A stretch of DNA of 64,000 nucleotides from JAUNSR01 sp036655355 (GCA_036655355.1 JAVVQG010000017.1:1-64000); one strand, 5' to 3'. Positions 8,935-17,183 are shown, counted from the first letter of the stretch. The notes: generated by a model from the sequence alone, not told the origin. A program made the numbers and translations.

Positions 8935-9510
8935 TTATTTCGCAGACGCTCTCCCGGCATCCAATGCTTTCAGATTCATCTGAATCATCTCCTCCCCTTT
9001 CCTTGCAAAAATTCGCTTCACGGCCTCCCGGATTTTCGGATAATCGATTTCAATATAAGAGGACGCTGCTCCGAGCATTACCATATTCGCTGTTCGAGCG
9101 GTCCCGGTAACTTCTTTTGCTATTTTTTCAGCATCTATTACCACCTTCGATGGAATTGCGCCATATTGATCCTGAAGCACTTCTTGTGAAGGATAAGGCT
9201 CAATATTAATAAATGGTACTGAATTTGTCACAATGGTTCCTTCGGGTGACAGCCAAGGGAGGTAACGCAACGCTTCCATCGGCTCCAATGAAATAATAAG
9301 ATCTGCTTTTCCCAAGGGAATCAAATCCGATGCGATAGGCTTCGAAGACAATCGCAGGTTTGATTGCACATCGCCTCCCCGTTGACTCATTCCATGTACT
9401 TCAGCTTGCTTGAGATAGAGCGAATCTTCCAATGCGGCTTGACCGAGTACTGCGGCAATCGAAAGAATCCCTTGCCCCCCAACACCGGCTAATATTATAT
9501 CTGTTTTCAT
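8935..9510 (-). CDS. iorB: Indolepyruvate oxidoreductase subunit beta
   Basis: The 191-residue gamma-type subunit of the two-subunit 2-oxoacid:ferredoxin oxidoreductase. With IorA it oxidises aryl pyruvates (from Trp, Phe, Tyr) to aryl-CoA, reducing ferredoxin, or runs in reverse. Family motifs are GVGGQGIL at the N-terminus, EVHGMSQRGGDVQSNLR and TARTANMVMLG. It follows iorA on the minus strand across a 125-base gap filled by a dispersed repeat whose end contains this gene's start codon (ATGAA, 9510-9506). Cytoplasmic. Confidence 0.93.
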   Translation of the reverse strand: MKTDIILAGVGGQGILSIAAVLGQAALEDSLYLKQAEVHGMSQRGGDVQSNLRLSSKPIASDLIPLGKADLIISLEPMEALRYLPWLSPEGTIVTNSVPFINIEPYPSQEVLQDQYGAIPSKVVIDAEKIAKEVTGTARTANMVMLGAASSYIEIDYPKIREAVKRIFARKGEEMIQMNLKALDAGRASAK

Positions 9511-9639
9511 TTGTATCTAATCTATTTTTTACAATAATGTCAAATGCGCCATCAATATACCTTTAGTTGCGTATCTCAACCTTAGATGAGCTATGGCGAT
9601 TTCATTTGTATATAATCTATTATTTTACATTAAGGTCAA
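9506..9639 (-). repeat. Dispersed 94-bp repeat, iorA-iorB copy with extra tail
   Basis: Read on the minus strand, 9600-9506 is a 95-base copy of the unit found in tandem at 52444-52631: core ATCGCCATAGCTCATCTAAG, then GTTG...CAAC stem, GGTATATTGATGGCGCATTTGAC, and a tail ending ATACAAATGAA. The tail is present again at 9639-9601, giving a tail-core-tail arrangement. The extra tail begins within the iorA stop codon and the final tail contains the iorB start codon. Confidence 0.85.
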
Positions 9640-11219
9640 TTACGTTTTCGTTTGAGCGTCTGAATACATTCTCTTCGTGGTATGAGAACAGACACGCCTC
9701 GATAATTCACCTCTTCTTCAATAATCTGTTTCATCTCCTCCATATTTTTCTTCAGCGGCTCAAACACGCGGATGTGATCGGGGGCAACACCCAGTCCGGC
9801 CACGATGGCCTCTATTTTTCCCGTTCCTGCAGAATCTTGACCACCTGTCATTCCGGTCGTTTCATTATCTGAAATGACAATTGTTACATTTGCTTTCGAA
9901 TTAACACAATCCAGAAGACCGGTCATCCCCGAATGTGTAAAAGTAGAATCACCGATTACGGCAACTGCAGGCCACAATCCCCCTTCGGAGGCTCCTTTTG
10001 CCATGGTTATCGACGCGCCCATGTCCACACAGGCATGAATGGCTCGAAACGGCGGAAGCGCTCCCAGCGTATAACATCCGATATCTCCAAACACGCGATG
10101 ATCCGGATAACGATTGACCACATCATTCAATGCGGCATACATATCGCGGTGACCACATCCCTGACATAGTGCCGGCGGTCTGTTCATTACAATAGCGGGG
10201 ACTTCCTCTCCTTTCTTCACCTCGAATCCGAGGGCTTCCGCTACCGTATCCGGCGTCAATTCACCATCTCGGGGCAAGATACCGTCCATTCGCCCGCTCA
10301 CAAGCAGCGTATCATCGAGCAACCCCCTCAATTTTTGTTCAATGAACGGAAATCCCTCTTCAATCACCAAAATCCGGTCACATGAATCTGCCAATCTTAC
10401 GAATAACTCCTTAGGGAGTGGGTATTGAGCTATTTTCACAACCGAATAGGGACAACCATTCGGATAATTTTCCATTAAATAATTATACCCGATACCTGCA
10501 GCCACGATACCCAATGATTTATCATTTCCTTCCACATATCGATTGAACGAAGAGGTGAGCGACTCCCATTCCAATTCAGGTTGTAAAGAAAGTAGTTTTT
10601 TGTAGCGTTTGCGCGCCAAAGCAGGTAGGAGAATAAATTGAGAGGAATCGACCGGTAAGGAAATTTGTTTCTGGGGAAGCGAAGAGGCAGAGGTTACACC
10701 CGAGCGGGAGTGAGCCAAACGTGTCGTTATACGGAGTAAAACCGGTGTTTTATGTTTTTCTGAAAGTTCAAAGGCTTTACGTGTCATGTCATACGCCTCC
10801 TGCTGATTGGAGGGCTCCATGATTGGAATAAACGAGAAATCGCCGTAAAAGCGGGAGTCCTGCTCATTTTGAGAAGAATGCATTGATGGATCATCTGCCG
10901 CTACGATAACGAGACCGCCATTGACACCCGTAATCCCGGAATTAACAAATGCATCTGCTGCAACATTGAGTCCCACATGCTTCATACAGCACAAGGCCCG
11001 CTTACCAATGTAAGACATTCCGAGTGCCGATTCCATGGCTGTTTTTTCGTTTGATGACCACCTGTTCGCAATCTGAAGGTTTTTTAATTTCGAATGGTGC
11101 TGAATGTATTCTGTGATTTCCGTAGAGGGGGTACCGGGATAGGCGTATACGCCCGATATACCGGCATCAATGGCAGCTTGAGCTATTGCCTCATCCCCGA
11201 GTAATAGTTGTTTTTCCAT
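9636..11219 (-). CDS. iorA: Indolepyruvate oxidoreductase subunit alpha (short form)
   Basis: The 527-residue catalytic subunit. The N-terminal pyrimidine-binding domain shows GVYAYPGTPSTEITEYIQ. The C-terminal thiamine diphosphate domain shows CQGCGHRDMYAAL and the GDS-x(about 26)-N type motif (IGDSTFTHSG ... ISDNETTGMTGGQ). The chain ends shortly after RRECIQTLKRKRN, where the well-studied archaeal IorA proteins (over 600 residues) continue into a ferredoxin-like domain with two cysteine motifs. That domain is absent here, so electrons probably pass to ferredoxin by another route. Bacteroidales forms of this length appear normal, so truncation is not implied. It forms an operon with iorB. 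Confidence 0.93.
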   Translation of the reverse strand: MEKQLLLGDEAIAQAAIDAGISGVYAYPGTPSTEITEYIQHHSKLKNLQIANRWSSNEKTAMESALGMSYIGKRALCCMKHVGLNVAADAFVNSGITGVNGGLVIVAADDPSMHSSQNEQDSRFYGDFSFIPIMEPSNQQEAYDMTRKAFELSEKHKTPVLLRITTRLAHSRSGVTSASSLPQKQISLPVDSSQFILLPALARKRYKKLLSLQPELEWESLTSSFNRYVEGNDKSLGIVAAGIGYNYLMENYPNGCPYSVVKIAQYPLPKELFVRLADSCDRILVIEEGFPFIEQKLRGLLDDTLLVSGRMDGILPRDGELTPDTVAEALGFEVKKGEEVPAIVMNRPPALCQGCGHRDMYAALNDVVNRYPDHRVFGDIGCYTLGALPPFRAIHACVDMGASITMAKGASEGGLWPAVAVIGDSTFTHSGMTGLLDCVNSKANVTIVISDNETTGMTGGQDSAGTGKIEAIVAGLGVAPDHIRVFEPLKKNMEEMKQIIEEEVNYRGVSVLIPRRECIQTLKRKRN

Positions 11220-11253
11220 GTAGACTATATTAGCCAGGTTAATGTAATAATAG

Positions 11254-11282
11254 CAAATTTATACAAATAAGCGAATAATCAA
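11254..11282 (-). promoter_or_regulatory. Candidate iorA promoter
   Basis: On the minus strand TTG at 11282-11280, an 18-base spacer and TAAATTTG at 11261-11254 resemble the Bacteroidetes consensus. The spacer is a base or two short. Confidence 0.5.
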
Positions 11283-11292
11283 AGGAAAATAT

Positions 11293-11333
11293 AAAAAAAA
11301 GCACCTGAGTAAGCTGTAAACTCAAGTGCTTTT
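11293..11333 (-). terminator. Terminator after mltG
   Basis: AAAAGCAC-C-TGAGT (11297-11310) pairs with ACTCA-A-GTGCTTTT (11320-11333). On the minus strand it is followed by eight T residues (complement of 11293-11300). Confidence 0.85.
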
Positions 11334-11339
11334 CTGTCA

Positions 11340-12401
11340 TTATTTTATTCCGCGCTGATTAAGTGCATTTCGATATCGAGCGGCATTTTTCTGATGCTCG
11401 GCATAGGAGACCGCAAAATTGTGCCTTCCCGAAAAATCTTCCTTCGCGCACATATAGATATAGGAATGCGGTTCGCTTTCCAAAATAGCCACAATGGTCT
11501 GCTTGGTCGGTATCCGGATCGGCCCAGGGGGCAAACCGGCATATTTATAGGTATTATAGGGTGAATCGACCTCCAGGTGTTTATTCATTATCCTTCGAAT
11601 TGAAAAATCCCTCAATGCGAATTTCACCGTTGGATCGGCTTGTAGCGGCATATTTATCTGGACACGATTCATATAAAGACGTCCCACTTCCCCACGTTCT
11701 CCTTTATCATTCGTTTCCTCTTCTGCGATAGAAGCGATAATTGAGATCTCCATTGGCGTAAACCCGATGGCCGAGGCCTTCTCCTTTCGTGAATCGGACC
11801 AGAAGCGATCATATTCTTTCTTCATCCGTTTAAAAAACTCTTCAGGAGTAATGGTCCAATAAAGTTCATAGCTATCAGGGAAAAACATCGCCGGAATCGT
11901 TTCGCGATTAAATCCTAATTCATGAATGAATGTCGTATCCCGGAGCACATTCATGATTTGGACAGAATCCATCATCAATTGAGATGAGGTTTTTTGAGCG
12001 AATTGCTCAATGGTCCGAATATTATTAAATGTATACCGAACAGGCGTCTGAAGCCCTCGTGATAAAATCCTATAGACATCCACAGAACTCATGGAGGGGT
12101 CTAACTTATATGCCCCCGGAATCATTTTACGTTCATAATCGTCGAGACGGGACATCCTGCGAAATCGAAGCCAGGTTTTCTTATCAACTTTCTGCTTTAA
12201 GGTATCCAAGAGTTGCTCATATGTGGTTTCGGGACGAATATAGATTGTGAAGGCATTCTCGGTAAATGATTCCACTGCATATTTACGGATCAATAATACC
12301 GCACCAATAGCAATAATCAGCACAATCACCCCCGAAATCCACCAACCTTTCTTCTTAAGCTGATTTTTTTTTGTTTTTTGTTTCATCCCTAACTGTTTCA
12401 T
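11340..12401 (-). CDS. mltG: Endolytic murein transglycosylase
   Basis: A 353-residue inner-membrane protein of the YceG/MltG family, which cleaves nascent glycan strands and sets their length. A basic N-terminus is followed by a membrane anchor at about residues 20-42, a LysM-like region, and the catalytic domain with IIASIAEEETNDKGERGEVG, which contains the expected catalytic glutamate, then PLQADPTVKFAL and YNTYKYAGLPPGPI. A minus-strand TAAATTTG at 12422-12415 would place the transcript start almost at the ATG, so the second methionine (12386) may be the real start. Single gene with its own terminator. Confidence 0.92.
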   Translation of the reverse strand: MKQLGMKQKTKKNQLKKKGWWISGVIVLIIAIGAVLLIRKYAVESFTENAFTIYIRPETTYEQLLDTLKQKVDKKTWLRFRRMSRLDDYERKMIPGAYKLDPSMSSVDVYRILSRGLQTPVRYTFNNIRTIEQFAQKTSSQLMMDSVQIMNVLRDTTFIHELGFNRETIPAMFFPDSYELYWTITPEEFFKRMKKEYDRFWSDSRKEKASAIGFTPMEISIIASIAEEETNDKGERGEVGRLYMNRVQINMPLQADPTVKFALRDFSIRRIMNKHLEVDSPYNTYKYAGLPPGPIRIPTKQTIVAILESEPHSYIYMCAKEDFSGRHNFAVSYAEHQKNAARYRNALNQRGIK

Positions 12402-12458
12402 TCTTAATCGTGCACAAATTTACTCAATATTTCTTCATTAAAAAAGGGCCGTGAGGGG

Positions 12459-12489
12459 TTGCACAATAAATAAATCCGTCTTATATTTG
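12459..12489 (+). promoter_or_regulatory. Promoter of the first tRNA-Ser gene
   Basis: TTG at 12459-12461, a 20-base spacer and TATATTTG at 12482-12489. The same arrangement precedes the second copy, and the leader between promoter and tRNA holds a small GCA-CGGG/CCCG-TGC dyad. Confidence 0.8.
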
Positions 12490-12529
12490 CATCGCAATCG
12501 GGAATAAAGCCCGGCTGCAAAAACAGTCA

Positions 12530-12616
12530 GGAAGGTTGGGTGAGTGGCTGAAACCACCAGTTTGCTAAACTGACGTACTCGTAAGGGTACCAGGAGTTCG
12601 AATCTCCTACCTTCCG
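12530..12616 (+). tRNA. tRNA-Ser (anticodon GCU), copy 1
   Basis: An 87-base class II tRNA. The acceptor arms GGAAGGT (12530-12536) and ACCTTCC (12609-12615) pair, with discriminator G at 12616 and no encoded CCA. The anticodon loop TTGCTAA gives GCU, reading AGC/AGU serine codons. The long variable arm (TACTCGTAAGGGTA) and the T-loop GTTCGAATC are clear. It is identical to the copy at 14428. Confidence 0.95.
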
Positions 12617-12623
12617 CGCTTCT

Positions 12624-12659
12624 ATAAAGCCCTCGGGACTTCGGTTTCGGGGGCTTTAT
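12624..12659. terminator. Terminator after tRNA-Ser copy 1
   Basis: ATAAAGCCC-T-CG pairs with CG-G-GGGCTTTAT. It also faces the end of the minus-strand gene at 12684. An identical hairpin follows the second tRNA. Confidence 0.8.
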
Positions 12660-12683
12660 TACTTTCAGCAGTCGCATGTTCTT

Positions 12684-13799
12684 CTATTCAAGAAGTGCAT
12701 ACGCGCTGTAATGCGTCATCCCGTTAACGGGAGTAAGGGAGATATAACCCGATTTTATCCTCTTTCCTATTTCTTTGATCGGCCATTTGCACAAATACTC
12801 CTCATGCAGATACAACAAAGCATTCGGCTTTATGTTGTGATCAATCCGAAAAATACCCTTTGCACCTTCATCTAAATGATTATCAAAAAACAAACGTGCA
12901 ACCATTCCCATCGTCATTCGCAAATTCATTTCAACACACGGATGAATCGCATATCCGTTTTCCGTCTTGTAAATCATCATGTCCACACCAAGGTAACCGA
13001 CATAGGCTGAGCTAATGAGCCGTTCCAGAATATGGGACAATTCATTCTCCAGAATCTCCAACTGCTCTTCTGCCACATAAGAGGCCAAGTATTCACGTAT
13101 TCGTGCGTTACTGAGAAGTACATTCCCGCGATAAGCACCTCTTTCATCCGTTTCAAACAACGAATAACCGGCAAAACGCACCCTTCCGTCTTCCGCAACC
13201 TCAAATCCCATCGCGAAATCAACTGCTTTCGCATAAATTGTTTCAGCCATCACACTACCCATCTTTCTCAAAGGAGCTTTCAACCATCGCATAATATCCC
13301 CATCCGAAAAGAGATTACACCAACACAGTCCCTTACCGCTACTACTCCAAGGCATCTTCAACAACTGATCTCTCGAGATCTCCAATAGGGAGAAAACCTC
13401 TTGCTGTGTATAAAGTTCCTCCGGAAGATCAGGAATCGTAAAGTCATACCGTTCAGACAAGGCAAGAGAGCTTAGAATTTTCGTAGCAGTACGCCGATGA
13501 CTCAGGCTACGGATCCGTTCCAAACAATGCAAAGAGGGTAGAAATTTTTCGGGCACTCCTTTTTTTCGAAGCTTAACCGCCTCCTGTAGGCTCCAACCCC
13601 AAGGAATGATGCGATCCAAATCATCACATACAATCGTAGCATCAGAATCCGCAATAATAAAATCCTCTTTCGCTGCATACCATTTTGGCAGCAGCGAGAG
13701 ATCTTCTGCCAGTTTGCGTGCCGAAGCGGGTGCCACGAAGTTTGCATCGCCATTGGCAAGACTCAAATCATTTTCGGGATTAAAATGCCATATCTTCAT
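12684..13799 (-). CDS. ATP-grasp-like protein of unknown function
   Basis: A 371-residue soluble protein (start MKIWHFNPEND at 13799; a frame 5 residues longer exists). Near residues 148-157 it has PWSSSGKG, like an ATP-grasp lysine/Gly-rich loop, and near residue 290 HPCVEMNLRMTMG, where E-x-N-x-R matches the ATP-grasp metal-binding strand. An ATP-dependent ligase or kinase-like role is therefore an inference. The opening HFNPENDLSLANG is a conserved-looking stretch with no assigned role. It sits alone between the two tRNA-Ser cassettes, opposite in direction to both. No close family name was recognised. Confidence 0.65.
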   Translation of the reverse strand: MKIWHFNPENDLSLANGDANFVAPASARKLAEDLSLLPKWYAAKEDFIIADSDATIVCDDLDRIIPWGWSLQEAVKLRKKGVPEKFLPSLHCLERIRSLSHRRTATKILSSLALSERYDFTIPDLPEELYTQQEVFSLLEISRDQLLKMPWSSSGKGLCWCNLFSDGDIMRWLKAPLRKMGSVMAETIYAKAVDFAMGFEVAEDGRVRFAGYSLFETDERGAYRGNVLLSNARIREYLASYVAEEQLEILENELSHILERLISSAYVGYLGVDMMIYKTENGYAIHPCVEMNLRMTMGMVARLFFDNHLDEGAKGIFRIDHNIKPNALLYLHEEYLCKWPIKEIGKRIKSGYISLTPVNGMTHYSAYALLE

Positions 13800-13829
13800 C
13801 TGATCGTAATTCAATTAAAATGTAAAAAA

Positions 13830-13877
13830 AACGCCATGGAGTAATCCCGACAATTCTTAGGATTATTCCATAGCGTT
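13830..13877 (-). terminator. Terminator after the 67-residue ORF
   Basis: The arms 13830-13847 and 13860-13877 pair with two mismatches. On the minus strand the hairpin is followed by a T-run (complement of 13824-13830). Confidence 0.75.
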
Positions 13878-13898
13878 ATACACGGCGTTGTATTTCTC

Positions 13899-14102
13899 TT
13901 AGAAAACCAATTCCGCAGCCAACTCTTTCTCTAACGATTTACGGACCGAACGTAAACGGTACAAAAAATTCTTTTTATACACACGCATACCTTTATAACT
14001 ACCCGAAGCATAGATTCTGGCTATATAATTCGTGTCTATTTCAAAAATATCCACATCATGCCCATTAATTTTCCATTCTGCCGTTTTCTCTACAGTACTC
14101 AT
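13899..14102 (-). CDS. Small conserved-looking hypothetical protein
   Basis: A 67-residue protein from MSTVEKTAEW (14102), or 71 residues if the ATG at 14114 is used. It has no signal peptide or membrane segment. The N-terminal half alternates hydrophobic and polar residues as in short beta strands (WKINGHDVDIFEID), and the C-terminal half is basic and helical (YRLRSVRKSLEKELAAEL). It has its own downstream terminator, which supports it being expressed. Function not recognised. Confidence 0.6.
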   Translation of the reverse strand: MSTVEKTAEWKINGHDVDIFEIDTNYIARIYASGSYKGMRVYKKNFLYRLRSVRKSLEKELAAELVF

Positions 14103-14356
14103 AATATCGTCCAATTAAAAGTTACGTACAAAAGAACAACTAATCTCCTTTCTTTGTTCCTATTTTTAAACTATTTAAGTCTTAATAGATTGTATTAGGT
14201 TTAATATGTTAAGTTATGTAACACAATAAAACGAATCCAGATCACCCCTTGTGGATGTATATTTTTTTTGAATTTTTCTTTTTATCTCCACTTCTTAGAA
14301 TCCAGGCAGTTAGTGAAACCGAAGCGAGAAATCTAAATATTTTTTACAATCCGGTA

Positions 14357-14387
14357 TTGCACAGTTAAAAAATCCGCTTTATATTTG
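14357..14387 (+). promoter_or_regulatory. Promoter of the second tRNA-Ser gene
   Basis: TTG at 14357-14359, a 20-base spacer and TATATTTG at 14380-14387, the same spacing as copy 1 although the spacer sequence differs. Confidence 0.8.
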
Positions 14388-14427
14388 CATCGCAATCGGG
14401 AACAAAGCCCGGCTGCGGAAACAGTCA

Positions 14428-14514
14428 GGAAGGTTGGGTGAGTGGCTGAAACCACCAGTTTGCTAAACTGACGTACTCGTAAGGGTACCAGGAGTTCGAA
14501 TCTCCTACCTTCCG
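14428..14514 (+). tRNA. tRNA-Ser (anticodon GCU), copy 2
   Basis: Identical over 87 bases to the tRNA at 12530-12616: acceptor GGAAGGT/ACCTTCC, anticodon GCU, long variable arm and discriminator G. It has its own promoter and terminator. Confidence 0.95.
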
Positions 14515-14521
14515 CGCTTCT

Positions 14522-14557
14522 ATAAAGCCCTCGGGACTTCGGTTTCGGGGGCTTTAT
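14522..14557 (+). terminator. Terminator after tRNA-Ser copy 2
   Basis: Same hairpin as at 12624-12659, AAAGCCC pairing with GGGCTTT across a GGGACTTCGG-containing loop, followed by ATTATTTT. Confidence 0.8.
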
Positions 14558-14707
14558 TATTTTGAAGAATAAATTCTACTTCATTTATATAAAATTTATT
14601 TTAAAGAGTCATCGGAATTATTCGTGTGAGTAAAACCCGATTCTTTATCTATATTTTGTTTTTTATCAATCGCTATTTACTAAACCTGTTAAATTAATTT
14701 TCGCATT

Positions 14708-16042
14708 ATGTTGATGTTCGTTCAACTTCTAGTTGTTATTATGGCATTGTATGTGGGATCGCGTTACGGGAGTATTGCTCTTGGACTTATCTCGGGTATT
14801 GCCTTAGCTATCCTGGTATTTGCATTTGGTTTGCAACCGGGAACACCTCCAACACAAGTTATTTACATTATTCTTGCAGCAGTAACCTGTGCCGGAGTTC
14901 TTCAAGCTTCAGGCGGTATTGATTTTCTGATTCAGAAAGCGGAGAAATTCTTACGTAAACATCCGGAGAGAATCACTTTTTATGCTCCATTCAGCACATT
15001 CTTTCTTACTGTATTAGTAGGAACAGGACACGTGATGTATACGTTAATGCCGATTATCTGTGACATTTCCCTAAAGAAAGGGATTCGTCCGGAAAGACCC
15101 TGCGGTGTATCTTCTATTGCTTCTCAGCTGGGTATTACCTGTTCGCCGATTGCGGCGGCAGTAGTAGCTTTTGTTACAATCACAAATGAAAAGACGGGGT
15201 TAGGCGTTACCATTCCACAGGTATTGATGGTTTCTCTTCCGGCCTCAATGTTGGGATTGTTAGCAGCCTCAATCTATTCATACCGAAGAGGGAAAGACCT
15301 TGACAAAGACCCTGTTTTCCAGGAGCGTCTTGCTAATCCGGAGATGAAAGATTATATGTATGGCTCAAGCGCTACAACTCTTGATAAAGAGCTACCGAAA
15401 AGTGCTAAGAATTCAGTAATGATTTTCCTTTCGGCAATTGTTGTCATTGCGGTATTCGCCGTATGCCCGGGATTGCTTCCTGCATGGGGTGAACCGGCTA
15501 AACCATTGTCTATGGCAACGTTGATTCAGATCGTCATGATCTCCGCAGCCGGGTTCATGATCATCTTCTGTAAAGCTGAACCGAAAAAAGTTACTTCAGG
15601 ATCTGTATGGCAGGCCGGAATGGTAGCGGTTATCGCAATCTACGGTATTGCATGGCTTTCGGATACATTCTTCCTTAACTACAAAGAAGAGATGATGAAT
15701 GCAATGAGAGGCATCGTTGAGGTTTATCCTTGGACAATCGCCTTCGTACTTTTCCTTGTTTCAATGTTGACCAACACCCAAGGCGGAGTCGTATTGGCAT
15801 TGATGCCGTTGGCTTATGATCTGGGTATTCCGTTTGTAGTACTTTTGGGTGTATTCCCATGTGTATATGGCTACTTCTTCATCCCTACTTATCCATCGGA
15901 CATCGCAACGGTAAACTTTGACCGATCGGGAACGACTAAAATCGGTAAGTATCTGTTAAATCACAGCTTCATGCTTCCGGGTTTGATCTGTGTTACAGTT
16001 TCAACATTCGTAGCATATGCTTTGGCTCACATGGTTTATTGA
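14708..16042 (+). CDS. dcuB: Anaerobic C4-dicarboxylate transporter (Dcu family)
   Basis: A 444-residue inner-membrane protein with about 11-12 membrane segments. It matches the DcuA/DcuB family along its length, for example VLQASGGIDFLI, FLTVLVGTGHVMYTLMPIICDI, SIASQLGITCSPIAAAVVAF and the C-terminal FFIPTYPSDIATVNFDRSGTTKIGKYLLNHSFMLPG region. Such carriers exchange fumarate or malate for succinate in anaerobic respiration. With the hydrogenase nearby this fits H2-driven fumarate reduction, an inference. The choice between DcuA and DcuB is uncertain. Transcription ends at 16071-16113. Confidence 0.9.
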   Translation: MLMFVQLLVVIMALYVGSRYGSIALGLISGIALAILVFAFGLQPGTPPTQVIYIILAAVTCAGVLQASGGIDFLIQKAEKFLRKHPERITFYAPFSTFFLTVLVGTGHVMYTLMPIICDISLKKGIRPERPCGVSSIASQLGITCSPIAAAVVAFVTITNEKTGLGVTIPQVLMVSLPASMLGLLAASIYSYRRGKDLDKDPVFQERLANPEMKDYMYGSSATTLDKELPKSAKNSVMIFLSAIVVIAVFAVCPGLLPAWGEPAKPLSMATLIQIVMISAAGFMIIFCKAEPKKVTSGSVWQAGMVAVIAIYGIAWLSDTFFLNYKEEMMNAMRGIVEVYPWTIAFVLFLVSMLTNTQGGVVLALMPLAYDLGIPFVVLLGVFPCVYGYFFIPTYPSDIATVNFDRSGTTKIGKYLLNHSFMLPGLICVTVSTFVAYALAHMVY

Positions 16043-16070
16043 TATTGTTTATTGATAAAGCTTTCAATAT

Positions 16071-16114
16071 AAAAAATGAGGAATTCCCCCTTGGAGGGAA
16101 TTCCTCATTTTTTT
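16071..16114 (+). terminator. Terminator after the C4-dicarboxylate transporter
   Basis: AAAAAATGAGGAATTCCC (16071-16088) pairs perfectly with GGGAATTCCTCATTTTTT (16096-16113), a strong hairpin with A- and T-runs on both sides. Confidence 0.9.
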
Positions 16115-16176
16115 ATCCCTTCAAGAACCATTTCATATTGTTAATTGTTTCTATCGTATCTTTTCACATTAACAAT

Positions 16177-17118
16177 ATGAAGCGAATTCTATCAGCAACT
16201 CTCCTCCTACTCTTCCTGGTTCTTCCACTCTATGCACAGATTTCAAATCTGAAAGAGGGTAATTTGCAGGGAAAAGTTAAATCAGTAAAGTTAAACCACC
16301 GTAAAGTAATGGTTCTGGGTGATTCAATCTGGAGTGAATCGGCCGCAGACAATGATCCGTTCTGGTTTAACGGCTATATTGATACCTACTTCGTTTTCGA
16401 CAGAGAAGGTCGCACCTCTGAGTACCACACTTATTTCGATGCAGATGCCGACGACAACAAAACCCTTAACATCTATAATGAAGAGGGATTATTGAAAGAA
16501 CAGCGATTTTCTGCCGACGGAAGAAAGAATGGCTCCATGAAATATAAATACGATGGAAAGGGAAGAATCACAGAAGTAGTGCGATACGATGCTAAAGGTG
16601 AAGAAACCGATCGCATCTCGCATATACGCGAACCACATCGACGTATCCCGAAAGGACGAGGTCACAATAACATCTGGGTATATAATTACGATGAAAACGA
16701 TCGCTGCATCGAGGAGAAGTGCCTCTTACCCAACGGGCGTATCAGTTTTAGAAATATTTTCTTCTACGATGAGGAAGGAAGACAAACCACAAGTGTATTC
16801 TTCGATAAAGATAACATTCAGAATGTAACGACAAGCTTCGACTACGATCCGCAGGGACGTATAAAGAGTATCATAAAGATCAGTCCAACAAAAAAATTAG
16901 TTACACGCTATAAATACGATGAATTCAACAACATCATTTATACCCGCACCCGCGAAGTAGATGTACCTTCAGAAAGAGGTAAAGATGAGAAGGAGGACCG
17001 CAGTTCAGAATCCTCCTTTGTATATCAATACGACGAAACCGGAAATTGGATACAAAAGATCGTTTACAACAATGGAGTGCCGGAATATATTCAAGAAAGA
17101 GAAATCACCTACTATTGA
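16177..17118 (+). CDS. Secreted YD-repeat-like protein
   Basis: A 313-residue exported protein with signal peptide MKRILSATLLLLFLVLPLYA-Q; the start at 16177 is chosen because the longer frame from 16039 runs through the terminator of the upstream gene. The mature part contains several loosely repeated units of the form Y-x-YD-x-x-GR-x-x, for example KYDGKGRITEVVRYDAKGEE, NYDENDRCIEEK, FYDEEGRQTT and DYDPQGRIKS. This resembles the YD/RHS-type repeats seen in many Bacteroidetes secreted proteins, though too few to form a toxin cage. Probably periplasmic or surface; function unknown. It is convergent with the AmmeMemoRadiSam operon. Confidence 0.8.
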   Translation: MKRILSATLLLLFLVLPLYAQISNLKEGNLQGKVKSVKLNHRKVMVLGDSIWSESAADNDPFWFNGYIDTYFVFDREGRTSEYHTYFDADADDNKTLNIYNEEGLLKEQRFSADGRKNGSMKYKYDGKGRITEVVRYDAKGEETDRISHIREPHRRIPKGRGHNNIWVYNYDENDRCIEEKCLLPNGRISFRNIFFYDEEGRQTTSVFFDKDNIQNVTTSFDYDPQGRIKSIIKISPTKKLVTRYKYDEFNNIIYTRTREVDVPSERGKDEKEDRSSESSFVYQYDETGNWIQKIVYNNGVPEYIQEREITYY

Positions 17119-17183
17119 ATAAACGGTCGTTTTATAAATAGAAAAAAGTCAGATCGGTCAGATGAAAAGCATGACGGCATATT

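Larger units (their letters stand above)
12459..12660 (+). repeat. tRNA-Ser cassette, direct repeat copy 1
   Basis: About 200 bases including promoter, leader, tRNA and terminator recur at 14357-14558 with only a few differences, nearly all outside the tRNA itself. It is a complete duplicated transcription unit 1.9 kb from its twin. Confidence 0.9.
14357..14558 (+). repeat. tRNA-Ser cassette, direct repeat copy 2
   Basis: Second copy of the promoter-leader-tRNA-terminator unit at 12459-12660. Differences are confined to the promoter spacer, a few leader bases and the outer flanks. Confidence 0.9.

Noticed and set aside
9636..11219. iorA as a frameshifted or truncated gene
   Set aside because: The stop is followed directly by the repeat tail and no ferredoxin-domain codons can be read in any frame behind it; the short form is probably normal in this group.
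12459..14558. Integrative element bounded by tRNA copies
   Set aside because: No integrase, excisionase or mobilisation gene lies between the copies, and whole transcription units are duplicated and not only the tRNA 3' ends used as attachment sites.
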